This document shows positions 27,055 through 35,989 of a stretch of 64,000 bases of DNA, in pieces. The position numbers were made by a program, and so were the translations under genes. Positions within the stretch are counted from its first letter, which is position 1, and every line of letters begins with the position of its first letter. Location: the NCBI RefSeq assembly GCF_900129915.1, contig NZ_FQXH01000008.1, positions 1-64,000 on the forward strand, written 5' to 3'. Under the pieces are notes generated by a model. It was not told the DNA's origin and did not search any database. It saw only the letters and a list, made by a program, of their open reading frames with translations. The stretch comes from Tepidibacter thalassicus DSM 15285. GTDB lineage: Bacteria > Bacillota > Clostridia > Peptostreptococcales > Peptostreptococcaceae.

Positions 27055-28305
27055 CTAAGCCCTAATAACATTAGCACCTAGACTATTTAGAACCTTCTCC
27101 ATGGCTTCATATCCTCTATCTATGTGATGTATATTTTCTACTTCTGTACATCCACTAGCAGCAAGCCCTGCTAAAACCAATGCTGCTCCACCTCTTAAAT
27201 CAGAAGATCTAACCTTTGTTCCCATCAATCTTTCTACGCCTTTAATAATAGCAAATTTTCCATTTACATTTATATTTGCTCCCATTCTAATTAACTCATC
27301 ACAATGCTTAAATCTATTTTCAAATATATTTTCACTAACTATACAAGTTCCACTTCCTAACGTCATTAAGGCCATCATTTGAGCTTGCATATCTGTAGGA
27401 AATCCTGGATATGGATGTGTTTTTATAATCTCAATAGACTTTATAGTTTTTGGAGCAACTAATTTTACCTTATTCCCTATATATTCAATTTCACATCCAG
27501 ATTCTTTAAGCTTTGACACTATACTGCTGATATGCTCAGGTATAACATCATTAATAATAATTTTTCCTTTAGTTATAGCTCCTGCTACTAAATAAGTTCC
27601 TATAACTATTCTATCAGGTATTATTCTATATTCAACATTATAAAGTTTTTTAACACCTATTATTTCTATACAACTACTCCCTGCTCCTTTTATTTTAGCT
27701 CCCATAGCATTTAAAAAATTAGCAAGATCAACTATTTCAGGTTCCTTAGCTGCATTATAAATTTTTGTAATACCCTTTGCTTTTACAGCTGCAAACATTA
27801 TATTTTCTGTCGCTCCAACACTAGGAAAATCTAAATGTATATCACAAGCTCTAAGATTTTCTCTTGTACAATTAATAAATCCATGTATTTCCTCTACTTT
27901 GACCCCCATTTGTGATAATGATTTCAAATGAAGATCTATCGGCCTTGGTCCTATCTCACATCCTCCAGGATAACTAATTTTAGTATATCCAAACCTCCCA
28001 ACCATCGCCCCAAGTAAAACAATAGAGGATCTCATTTTTCTTACAAATTTTTCTGGTATCTCAGATGAATTAACATTTTTAGTGTTTATAATCAAGGTTC
28101 CATCTTCCATTTTAACATAACAACCTATATGAGTTAATATATCAATCATTACTTTTACATCAGATATATTAGGGACATTGTGTATTATACTTTCTCCCTC
28201 ATTTAATATCGTTGCAGCTATAACAGGTAATACTGAATTTTTTGCACCTTTTAAAGTTATCTCTCCTTCTAACTTATTTCCACCATAAACTATATATTTT
28301 GCCAA
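27055..28305 (-). CDS. murA: UDP-N-acetylglucosamine 1-carboxyvinyltransferase
   Basis: The first committed step of peptidoglycan synthesis, adding enolpyruvate to UDP-GlcNAc. About 416 residues. The catalytic Cys is in SYPGGCEIGPRPIDLH near residue 116, so the enzyme should be fosfomycin-sensitive, unlike the Cys-to-Asp forms. KGAKNSVLPVIAA (19-31) is the family N-terminal motif. The start is probably TTG 28305, six bases after AGGGGGTG; a GTG at 28314 overlaps that site. The ribosome-binding site can pair with sequence near the murG stop (separate entry). Confidence 0.96.
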   Translation of the reverse strand: MAKYIVYGGNKLEGEITLKGAKNSVLPVIAATILNEGESIIHNVPNISDVKVMIDILTHIGCYVKMEDGTLIINTKNVNSSEIPEKFVRKMRSSIVLLGAMVGRFGYTKISYPGGCEIGPRPIDLHLKSLSQMGVKVEEIHGFINCTRENLRACDIHLDFPSVGATENIMFAAVKAKGITKIYNAAKEPEIVDLANFLNAMGAKIKGAGSSCIEIIGVKKLYNVEYRIIPDRIVIGTYLVAGAITKGKIIINDVIPEHISSIVSKLKESGCEIEYIGNKVKLVAPKTIKSIEIIKTHPYPGFPTDMQAQMMALMTLGSGTCIVSENIFENRFKHCDELIRMGANINVNGKFAIIKGVERLMGTKVRSSDLRGGAALVLAGLAASGCTEVENIHHIDRGYEAMEKVLNSLGANVIRA

Positions 28306-28312
28306 AAGGGCC

Positions 28313-28416
28313 ACCCCCTACTAAATATAAAAAAGACTTTATTTTACATCTTATTGCATTTGAGTCTTACCCAGTAAAACTCCTTTATAATATATAATTT
28401 TATGTATCAGTAGGGG
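28313..28416 (-). promoter_or_regulatory. murG-murA spacer with complementarity to the murA ribosome-binding site
   Basis: On the minus strand CCCCTACT (28416-28409), 6 bases after the murG stop, is perfectly complementary to AGTAGGGG (28321-28314), the upstream part of the murA ribosome-binding site. Within the loop AAGACT and AGTCTT can also pair. The spacer is about 110 bases, longer than most gaps in this cluster. It may modulate murA translation; 8 bp over a long loop is modest evidence. Confidence 0.35.
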
Positions 28417-28422
28417 TTTATG

Positions 28423-29517
28423 TTACTTTATCATCTCTATAATTTCTTTATAAATTATATTTATAGAATCAGGATTACCAATTAACTTGCTATTATTTTC
28501 CATATTTTTCAATTTTTCTCTATCTCCTAAAATTTTAAATATGGTTTCATTTAATTTATAAGGTGTCAGATGTTTTTCTAAAATAGCTATTCCAGCACCT
28601 TTTTTTTCAATACTCTTTGCATTGAATTCTTGATGATTTTCAGCAGTATATGCTTTTGGAATTACAATAGATGGCTTTCCAAGCGCTGTAACCTCTGCAA
28701 GAGTTATAGCCCCTGCACTACATATAACTAAATCACAAGCTGCCAATGCATTCGCCATATCATCTAAATAAGGAACTATTTTTTGAAACCCCTTTAAATT
28801 TACATCTCCTATTGAATTTATAAAATCCTCATAGTGATTTTTACCTGTAACATGTATAAATTGTATATCTTCTTTAATAAAATTACGAATAATAGAAATC
28901 ATAGAATCATTTAACTTCTTAGATCCTCCACTTCCTCCAACAGATAAAACCATTTTTTTATCTTCAGCAATCCCCAGTTTTCTCCTTGAATTCAATTTAT
29001 TAGAATGCAAAATTTCTTTCCTAACAGGATTACCAGTAAGCACAACATTATCTCTATCTTTAAAATATTTTTTTGCATCTTCAAAACTTATTAAAATTTT
29101 ATCTACTACTTTAGAAAGTATCTTATTTGTTATTCCCGGAAAAGCATTCTGTTCATGTATTACAGTAGGTATTTTATTAATAGCTGCATTAAATACAACT
29201 GGTCCACATACATATCCGCCAGTCCCAATAACTATATCAGGTTTAAAATTTTTTATTATTCTCCTAGACTGCTCTAATCCCTTAAGTAATTTAAATACCC
29301 TCTTAATATTATCAATACTTATTTTCCTTCTAAATCCTTGTACAGTAATAGTTCTTAATTCATAACCTGATTTTGGAACAATTTCATTTTCAATACCATT
29401 TTTAGTCCCTACAAATAATATTTCAACTTCTTTTATTTCTTCTTTCAACTTATTAGCTATAGCTATTGCCGGATAAACATGCCCTCCAGTTCCTCCGCCA
29501 GAAATTAAAACTTTCAT
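28423..29517 (-). CDS. murG: UDP-GlcNAc:lipid I GlcNAc transferase
   Basis: Makes lipid II from lipid I at the inner membrane face. Of 364 residues, the glycine-rich GGGTGGHVYPAIAIA is at 7-21, the acceptor loop HEQNAFPG near 123-130, and the donor-site segment CSAGAITLAEVTALGKPSIVIP near 262-283. The ATG has AGGAG upstream. It lies directly after the SEDS gene. Confidence 0.97.
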   Translation of the reverse strand: MKVLISGGGTGGHVYPAIAIANKLKEEIKEVEILFVGTKNGIENEIVPKSGYELRTITVQGFRRKISIDNIKRVFKLLKGLEQSRRIIKNFKPDIVIGTGGYVCGPVVFNAAINKIPTVIHEQNAFPGITNKILSKVVDKILISFEDAKKYFKDRDNVVLTGNPVRKEILHSNKLNSRRKLGIAEDKKMVLSVGGSGGSKKLNDSMISIIRNFIKEDIQFIHVTGKNHYEDFINSIGDVNLKGFQKIVPYLDDMANALAACDLVICSAGAITLAEVTALGKPSIVIPKAYTAENHQEFNAKSIEKKGAGIAILEKHLTPYKLNETIFKILGDREKLKNMENNSKLIGNPDSINIIYKEIIEMIK

Positions 29518-29521
29518 TTTA

Positions 29522-30631
29522 TCAACTCCTGTCTAACTTAACATATCTTGATATATTTAATACTATTCCAATAGCTGCCATAAATATTATAAGTGAACTT
29601 CCTCCATAACTTATAAAAGGAAGTGGCATTCCAGTAACAGGCATAGATGAAGTTGCAACAGCTATATTAATCATAACCTGTATTCCTATTTGAGATGTAA
29701 TCCCCGTAACTAACATACAAGAAAAAGTATCTGGACAATTAATAGCAACTCTTATACATCTGTATATCAAAAATAAAAACAATAACAGCAAAAATATACA
29801 TCCTATATATCCTAATTCCTCTCCTATTATAGCAAATATAAAATCATTTTGAGGTTCTGGTATATAAAAAAATTTTTGCCTACTTCTTCCAAGACCTAAC
29901 CCAAATAATCCCCCTGATCCTAAAGCATACAACGATTGAATAACTTGATAACCATCCCCTAGAGGATCTTTAAACGGATCCAAAAAAGATGTAAGTCTTT
30001 TTAATCTATAAGGTGCAATAGCAATCATAATTCCAAGCAGTCCAACTCCCGCTCCTATCATTGAATAAACATATTTAAAATCCATACCAGCTACAAATAG
30101 CATTACAAAAGTAGTCATTATAATAGTACCAGCTGTTGAAAGATCAGGTTGTAAAACTATAAGTGCAAAAAATATAGTCGAAACTAAAAGTGGAGGCAAA
30201 ATTCCTTGAACTAAACTACCTATTTTATCTTTTTTATTCTCTATTACTTTTGACACTATTATTATAGAAGCAAATTTTGCTATTTCAGATGGCATTATTG
30301 TAAGTCCACCAATACCAAGCCATCTTTTTGCACCATTAAATGATACGCCTAAAGGAGTTAGTACTGCAACTAATAGTAATACAGTAATCCCTCCTATTAG
30401 TGGAATAAACTTTTCTAATCTCCTATAATTAATTTTTGATACAAACATCATTGTAAAAAAACCCATAAATGCATAAATTACATTTCTCTTTAAAAAATAA
30501 TACGCATCATTCATTTTAAATTTAGCTTGAACATAACTAGAACTAAACACCATTATTATACCTATTACTACTAGTGTTATAGTTGTATAAAAAATATATG
30601 GATCAAAATATTTTTCTCTTTTTTTAGCCAT
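29522..30631 (-). CDS. SEDS glycosyltransferase FtsW/SpoVE
   Basis: An integral membrane peptidoglycan polymerase with about ten helices over 369 residues. Motifs: NGAKRWLGIGGLTIMPSEIAKFA (around 98-120), VLQPDLSTAGTI with the catalytic Asp, and PLPFISYGGSSLI near the C-terminus. It is the only SEDS gene in the cluster, placed where B. subtilis carries spoVE. It could serve vegetative division, spore cortex synthesis or both, paired with one of the two adjacent SpoVD-type PBPs. FtsW versus SpoVE cannot be decided from sequence alone. Confidence 0.94.
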   Translation of the reverse strand: MAKKREKYFDPYIFYTTITLVVIGIIMVFSSSYVQAKFKMNDAYYFLKRNVIYAFMGFFTMMFVSKINYRRLEKFIPLIGGITVLLLVAVLTPLGVSFNGAKRWLGIGGLTIMPSEIAKFASIIIVSKVIENKKDKIGSLVQGILPPLLVSTIFFALIVLQPDLSTAGTIIMTTFVMLFVAGMDFKYVYSMIGAGVGLLGIMIAIAPYRLKRLTSFLDPFKDPLGDGYQVIQSLYALGSGGLFGLGLGRSRQKFFYIPEPQNDFIFAIIGEELGYIGCIFLLLLFLFLIYRCIRVAINCPDTFSCMLVTGITSQIGIQVMINIAVATSSMPVTGMPLPFISYGGSSLIIFMAAIGIVLNISRYVKLDRS

Positions 30632-30650
30632 TTAAAAACCTCCTTAAAAT

Positions 30651-32000
30651 TCACAGGCTAAACACTTCATTTTTAAAATCTTTCCCTCTAACTTCATAGC
30701 TTTCATACATATCCCAACTAGCACAAGCGGGAGAAAGCAATACTACATCTCCAGATTTCGCTAATTCATAAGATTTTTTTACTGCTTCTTTCATATTTTT
30801 CACCTTATGACAATTAAAAAATCCCTCTTTATTAGCTGTTTTTTCTATTATATCTGCAGTTTCCCCCATAAGAACTAATTCTTTAACTCTTCCATTAAAA
30901 TACTTTACAAATTCTTTAAAATCACTTTTTTTGTCCATTCCCCCTGCAATTAATACAATAGGATCTTTATAAGACTTTATAGCTTTAATAGATGCATCTG
31001 GATTTGTTCCTTTAGAATCATTGATAAATTTAATATCATTTATTTTTCTCACAAATTCTAACCTATGCTCTACACCATCAAATGTCTTCAATGTATTTTT
31101 TATTAAATTTAAATCTAAATTTAATACTACCCCTATACAAATTGCGGCTAATGAATTTTCTAAATTATGATCTCCTGGTATACTAATTTCATTTTTATTC
31201 ATTAATATAGTATTTATGTCTTTAAATTTTATTACAATATTATCTTCTTTAACAAATACTCCTTCATCAAGTATTTCTCTTCTACTAAAAAATATCACTT
31301 TACTTCTACATTTAGAAGCCATTGACCTAACTATAGGACAATCATAATTTAATATTGTAAAATCTTCTTCATTTTGATTTTCAAATATTCTCGCTTTTGC
31401 ATTTATATAATTTTCCATTGTCTTATGTCTATCTAAATGATCCTCAGTTATATTAAGTATAGCACTTACTTTTGGTCTAAAATATTTTATGCTCTCAAGT
31501 TGAAAACTACTGAGTTCTGTAATAAGTATTGAATTTTCATTGGATTTATCAACTACATCTATTACAGGATTACCTATATTGCCAACTACATACGTATTTT
31601 TATTAACTGCTTTAAATATTTCCCCAACAAGTGTAGTTGTTGTTGTCTTCCCATTTGTACCTGTAATCCCTATAAAAGTACCTTTACATAATCTATAAGA
31701 AAACTCTACTTCTCCTATAACCTCTATATTATTTTCCTTCAATTTTTTTATAAATAAAAGGTCTAAAGGAACTCCAGGGGATACTATAGTTAAGTCTATA
31801 TCATTTATATTTTCTATATGTTTTCCCAGTACATATTTAACATTATATCCTTTTAAATTAATTATTATATCTTTTAATTGTTCTTCATTTTTAATATCAT
31901 TTACAATGACATCTGCTCCCATACTAATTAATTTTTTAACTGTTGATATCCCTGTTTTAGCAAGCCCTACCAATAAAACTTTTTTATTTTTTAAATTCAT
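30651..32000 (-). CDS. murD: UDP-N-acetylmuramoyl-L-alanine:D-glutamate ligase
   Basis: Adds D-Glu to UDP-MurNAc-L-Ala. About 449 residues. The N-terminal Rossmann-like VLLVGLAKTGIST is at 8-20, the ATP P-loop GITGTNGKTTTTTLVGEI near 112-129, and the C-terminal domain carries NDSKGTNPDAS and LLSPACASWDMYESYEVRG. ATG 32000 has AAAGGGGG upstream; TTG 32006 is less likely. Confidence 0.96.
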   Translation of the reverse strand: MNLKNKKVLLVGLAKTGISTVKKLISMGADVIVNDIKNEEQLKDIIINLKGYNVKYVLGKHIENINDIDLTIVSPGVPLDLLFIKKLKENNIEVIGEVEFSYRLCKGTFIGITGTNGKTTTTTLVGEIFKAVNKNTYVVGNIGNPVIDVVDKSNENSILITELSSFQLESIKYFRPKVSAILNITEDHLDRHKTMENYINAKARIFENQNEEDFTILNYDCPIVRSMASKCRSKVIFFSRREILDEGVFVKEDNIVIKFKDINTILMNKNEISIPGDHNLENSLAAICIGVVLNLDLNLIKNTLKTFDGVEHRLEFVRKINDIKFINDSKGTNPDASIKAIKSYKDPIVLIAGGMDKKSDFKEFVKYFNGRVKELVLMGETADIIEKTANKEGFFNCHKVKNMKEAVKKSYELAKSGDVVLLSPACASWDMYESYEVRGKDFKNEVFSL

Positions 32001-32021
32001 AATCAAATCCCCCTTTATTCT

Positions 32022-32984
32022 CTATAATAATGCAAAAAATCCAACAAAACTTAAAATTACACTTATTATCCAAAATACTATTACTACTTTAGTTTCATGC
32101 CATCCCTCAAGTTCAAAATGATGATGTAGAGGACTCATTTTAAAAACTCTCTTTCCTGTAAGTTTAAATGACGTAACTTGTATAATTACTGACAAAGATT
32201 CTGCAAAATATATACCTCCAACTATCGGAATTATCAAAGATATATTCATAAGTATAGCAGCTGCAGCAATAGCTCCACCTAACGCCATAGAACCCGTATC
32301 TCCCATAAAAACCTGAGCTGGATGAGCATTAAACTTTAAGAATCCAAGACATGCTCCGATTAAAGCAGCTGAAACTATAGCTATACTGTCATTTCCCAAA
32401 CGCATTGCAATCATAGCAAAAAATGAACCTACTATAAGAGTAACTCCAGATGCTAATCCATCAAGTCCATCAGTTAAATTAACACTATTAACTGTAGCTA
32501 TTGTAACAAATATAATAAACGGTATGTAAAATATCCCTAAATCTATGTTTGTTTTTAAAAAAGGAACTATAACTTTCGTTCCAAGTATTGATGTTTTCGA
32601 TTGATAAATAGCCAAAATTGTAGCCAAAATTAACTGTCCTATTATTTTTTGATACGCTCTAAGTCCCAATGATCTTTTTAATACTACTTTTATGTAATCA
32701 TCTATAAATCCTATAAGCCCAAATCCAAATATAGCAACTAATGCAAATATCATATCTTTATTCACTTTAGTTCTTGTAAGGCATGTAATAAATATTGCAA
32801 TCACCATTATAATTCCACCCATAGTAGGGGTACCATTTTTAGATAAATGACTTTTAGGCCCTTCATCTCTAACTGTTTGGCCAAATTTTAATCTTTTAAG
32901 CATAGGTATAAATATAGGTCCCAGTATTAATGTTATTACAAAAGAAATCATTATTGTAAATACTATTTCTTTTAGATTAATCAT
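32022..32984 (-). CDS. mraY: Phospho-N-acetylmuramoyl-pentapeptide transferase
   Basis: Transfers phospho-MurNAc-pentapeptide to undecaprenyl phosphate, making lipid I. A polytopic membrane protein of 320 residues with about ten helices. Motifs: PTMGGIIMV, the acidic GFIDDYIKV near 92-100, NSVNLTDGLDGLASG near 170-184, and SPLHHHFELEGWHE near the end. It follows murF and precedes murD. Confidence 0.97.
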   Translation of the reverse strand: MINLKEIVFTIMISFVITLILGPIFIPMLKRLKFGQTVRDEGPKSHLSKNGTPTMGGIIMVIAIFITCLTRTKVNKDMIFALVAIFGFGLIGFIDDYIKVVLKRSLGLRAYQKIIGQLILATILAIYQSKTSILGTKVIVPFLKTNIDLGIFYIPFIIFVTIATVNSVNLTDGLDGLASGVTLIVGSFFAMIAMRLGNDSIAIVSAALIGACLGFLKFNAHPAQVFMGDTGSMALGGAIAAAAILMNISLIIPIVGGIYFAESLSVIIQVTSFKLTGKRVFKMSPLHHHFELEGWHETKVVIVFWIISVILSFVGFFALL

Positions 32985-33005
32985 TTTACCAATCTCCTCT
33001 CTTCT

Positions 33006-33032
33006 AGCAAAAGCTTTTAATAAGCTTTTGCT
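33006..33032 (-). other. Stem-loop between murF and mraY
   Basis: Perfect 11-bp arms AGCAAAAGCTT (33006-33016) and AAGCTTTTGCT (33022-33032) separated by 5 bases. It lies 22 bases before the mraY start. There is no U-run on the minus strand, so a processing or stabilising hairpin is more likely than a terminator. Confidence 0.6.
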
Positions 33033-33045
33033 TTTATCCGCATAT

Positions 33046-34434
33046 TTAAATAGTGTTATTATTATTTAAAAATTCAACTATCTCTTCCATCATCATTCCC
33101 CTAGATCCTTTAACTAATACAACATCATTTGCTTTTAATATTTTTTTCAAATAATTTATAACTTCTAAATTACTTTTAAAATGCTTTATATTTTTTTCAT
33201 CAAATCCTTCATCTAATGCCTGAATACCTATATACTCTGAGTTTTTTCCTACTGTTAAAATAATATCACTATTATTTTTTGCATATTTTCCAACCATCCT
33301 ATGTCCTTTTTGTGCATAATCGCCCATTTCAAGCATATCTCCAAGTACTGATATTTTTCTATTGTTTTTATATTCTCCTAATACTTCAAGAGCTGCTTTC
33401 ATAGAATCAGGACTTGCATTGTATGCATCATTTATTACTGTTAATAAACTATTTTTTAGTATGTCTAATCTCATCTTACTAGATTTAAAATTTAAGAGCC
33501 CATTTTTTATTTCATCTATGTTTAAATTCAATTCAATTCCCACTAAAATTGCAGCCATGGCATTATATATATTGTGCTTTCCTCTCGCTGGAATAAAAAA
33601 TTCTTCTTCATTGTTATAAACTGCACAATTAAAATATATCCCTTTTTCATCCATTTTATATCTTATACAATATAAATCATTATATTTTTCAAATCCAAAA
33701 GATTTTAATTTGTAATTTAAATTTTTATTTTTCAATTTTCTTAAATATTCATCATCTCCATTTACAATTAATATACTATTTTCTTTAAAATTAGAAGTTA
33801 TTTCGAGTTTTGCTTTTAATATTCCTTCTCGAGAACCTAAATTCTCTATATGAGAAAATCCAATATTTGAAATAACAGCAATTTTAGGCTCCACAATATT
33901 TGCCAAATACTCTATTTCTCCAAAAGAAGACATTCCCATTTCAAGTACAGCACATTCATATTCATTGTTTAAATTAAATACTGTAAGAGGCAATCCTATA
34001 TGATTATTAAAATTACCTTCATTTTTCAAAGTTTTATATTTGCTAGATAAAACACTATGTATTATATCTTTTGTCGTAGTTTTACCTGTGCTTCCCGTAA
34101 CCCCTACATAATTTATAGGAAATTTACTTTTATAAAACTTAGCTATATCCCCTAACGCCTTTGTTGTATCTTTAACTTCTATTACATTTATATCATCAAA
34201 ATTCAAATCTATATTATGATTTTCATCTTTTAAAAAACTCTTAATTCCTTTTTTATAAGCATTTAATATAAAACTATGCCCATCAAATTTTTCTCCAATT
34301 AACGGTATAAATAAACCTCCTTCTAAAGCCTTTCTGCTATCAATACATATATTTGAAACTAAATATTCTCTATTTCCTTTAATCAACTTCCCATCAGTAC
34401 AATCTAATATTTCTTCTATTTTAATAGAATTCAT
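33046..34434 (-). CDS. murF: UDP-MurNAc-tripeptide:D-alanyl-D-alanine ligase
   Basis: Adds D-Ala-D-Ala, finishing the pentapeptide precursor. Of 462 residues, the P-loop GVTGSTGKTTTKDII is near 111-125, AVLEMGMSSFGEIEYL near 164-179, and NDAYNASPDSMKAAL near 333-347. It follows murE by 2 bases, implying coupling. Confidence 0.97.
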   Translation of the reverse strand: MNSIKIEEILDCTDGKLIKGNREYLVSNICIDSRKALEGGLFIPLIGEKFDGHSFILNAYKKGIKSFLKDENHNIDLNFDDINVIEVKDTTKALGDIAKFYKSKFPINYVGVTGSTGKTTTKDIIHSVLSSKYKTLKNEGNFNNHIGLPLTVFNLNNEYECAVLEMGMSSFGEIEYLANIVEPKIAVISNIGFSHIENLGSREGILKAKLEITSNFKENSILIVNGDDEYLRKLKNKNLNYKLKSFGFEKYNDLYCIRYKMDEKGIYFNCAVYNNEEEFFIPARGKHNIYNAMAAILVGIELNLNIDEIKNGLLNFKSSKMRLDILKNSLLTVINDAYNASPDSMKAALEVLGEYKNNRKISVLGDMLEMGDYAQKGHRMVGKYAKNNSDIILTVGKNSEYIGIQALDEGFDEKNIKHFKSNLEVINYLKKILKANDVVLVKGSRGMMMEEIVEFLNNNNTI

Positions 34435-34436
34435 TT

Positions 34437-35891
34437 TTATTCCTCCCCTAAAATTTCTATCACTACTTCTTTATCATCAAAATGTATCTTTTCGCGTCCT
34501 ATAATTTGATAATTTTCGTGTCCTTTTCCCGCTATAATAACAATATCTCCACTTTCAGCTCTATTTATAGCATTATTTATAGCTTCCCTTCTATCTATAA
34601 TAACTTCATAATCTTGCTTGCTATCATCTATTCCCCTTAAAATATCTTCTATTATTTTTACTGGATCCTCTGTTCTAGGATTATCCGATGTTACAATAGT
34701 TAAATCAGAATATTTTTGACTAATACTTCCCATCAAAGGTCTTTTAGTTTTATCTCTATCTCCTCCACATCCAAATACTGTTATTATCTTTCCTTTTACA
34801 AATTCCCTAGCTGTTTTTAAAATATTTTCAATAGCATCTGGAGTATGTGCATAATCAATAATTACACTAAATCCTTTGCTACTATTTACACTTTCAAATC
34901 TCCCAGGAACTCCTTTTGTGTTTTTAAGCCCTTCTAAAATTGCTTCTTTAGGAATATCCATTAAATAACAAGCACCTATTACAGCTAATGAATTATACAC
35001 AGTAAATCTTCCTGAAATAGGAACATATACATCTAACTCATATTTTGGAGTTATTAGTTTATACTCAACACCCGTAGAATATATTTTTACATTTTCAGCT
35101 TTAATATCAGCATCTCCTTCTATCCCATAAGTTAAAACAGGAACTTCTAAATTTTTAATAGAATTGTATATTTTTTTACCATATATATCATCAATATTTA
35201 TTAAATTACCTACAGTAGTTTTGTAAAACAATTTTTCTTTTGCCATTCTATACTCATCTAAATTTTTATGGAAATCCAAATGCTCTTCAGTTAAATTAGT
35301 AAATATACCTATCTTAAACTCACAATTATCTACTCTATTCAATTCAAGAGAATGAGAAGAAACTTCCATCACACAATAGTTGTTGCCATTTTCCAACATT
35401 TCTCTGAAGTATTTTTGAAGTTCTATACTCTCAGGTGTAGTTCTAGATGATATTATTTCTCTTTTTCCTATTATGTTTTTTATAGTTCCAATAAGCCCTA
35501 CTTTTTCATTATTGTATTCAAGTACATCTTTTAACAAATAAGTTATAGTAGTTTTTCCATTTGTACCTGTAACCCCTATTAAATTTAGGTGTTTTGTTGG
35601 GTTAGCAAAAAAATTCGAAGATATTTTCGCCATGGCTTTTCTAGTATTTTTAACCTTTACAAAAGTATATCCATCTATGTATACATCATCTTCTACAATA
35701 AAAGCCTTACTTCCTTTGTCTAAAGCATCTTGTATAAATTTATGACCATCTAAATTAAATCCTTTTACACATATAAATAAGCTATTTTCACTTACTTTTC
35801 TAGAATCATAATGTATATCTTCTATGTTTAAATCAATATCTCCTTTTATATTTAAAATATCTAAACCTTTTATTATATCTTTTAATTTCAT
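34437..35891 (-). CDS. murE: UDP-MurNAc-L-Ala-D-Glu:meso-diaminopimelate ligase
   Basis: Adds the third stem-peptide residue. About 484 residues. The P-loop GVTGTNGKTTITYLL is near 107-121, TTPESIELQKYF follows, and the substrate motif is TSDNPRTEDP near 400. DNPR at this place predicts meso-DAP rather than lysine. ATG 35891 has AAGGAG upstream; the longer frame starting at 35948 runs over a hairpin and is not needed. Confidence 0.96.
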   Translation of the reverse strand: MKLKDIIKGLDILNIKGDIDLNIEDIHYDSRKVSENSLFICVKGFNLDGHKFIQDALDKGSKAFIVEDDVYIDGYTFVKVKNTRKAMAKISSNFFANPTKHLNLIGVTGTNGKTTITYLLKDVLEYNNEKVGLIGTIKNIIGKREIISSRTTPESIELQKYFREMLENGNNYCVMEVSSHSLELNRVDNCEFKIGIFTNLTEEHLDFHKNLDEYRMAKEKLFYKTTVGNLINIDDIYGKKIYNSIKNLEVPVLTYGIEGDADIKAENVKIYSTGVEYKLITPKYELDVYVPISGRFTVYNSLAVIGACYLMDIPKEAILEGLKNTKGVPGRFESVNSSKGFSVIIDYAHTPDAIENILKTAREFVKGKIITVFGCGGDRDKTKRPLMGSISQKYSDLTIVTSDNPRTEDPVKIIEDILRGIDDSKQDYEVIIDRREAINNAINRAESGDIVIIAGKGHENYQIIGREKIHFDDKEVVIEILGEE

Positions 35892-35926
35892 AATTTTTCT
35901 CCTTCCATAACAAACTCTATCGCTAT

Positions 35927-35956
35927 AAAAGGCAATGCATATTAACATTGCCTTTT
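35927..35956 (-). other. Hairpin after the first SpoVD-type PBP gene
   Basis: AAAAGGCAATG (35927-35937) and CATTGCCTTTT (35946-35956) form an 11-bp stem with an 8-base loop. There is no U-run on the minus strand. The same hairpin design recurs after the second PBP gene, with the corresponding A/G and T/C changes, suggesting it was duplicated with the gene. Confidence 0.65.
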
Positions 35957-35989
35957 TAATTATATAATACTTTATCTTTTTTTGATAGA

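Noticed and set aside
34437-35948. Longer murE reading frame starting at 35948
   Set aside because: The extension runs over the hairpin after the PBP gene and lacks a ribosome-binding site; ATG 35891 has AAGGAG and matches the family N-terminus.
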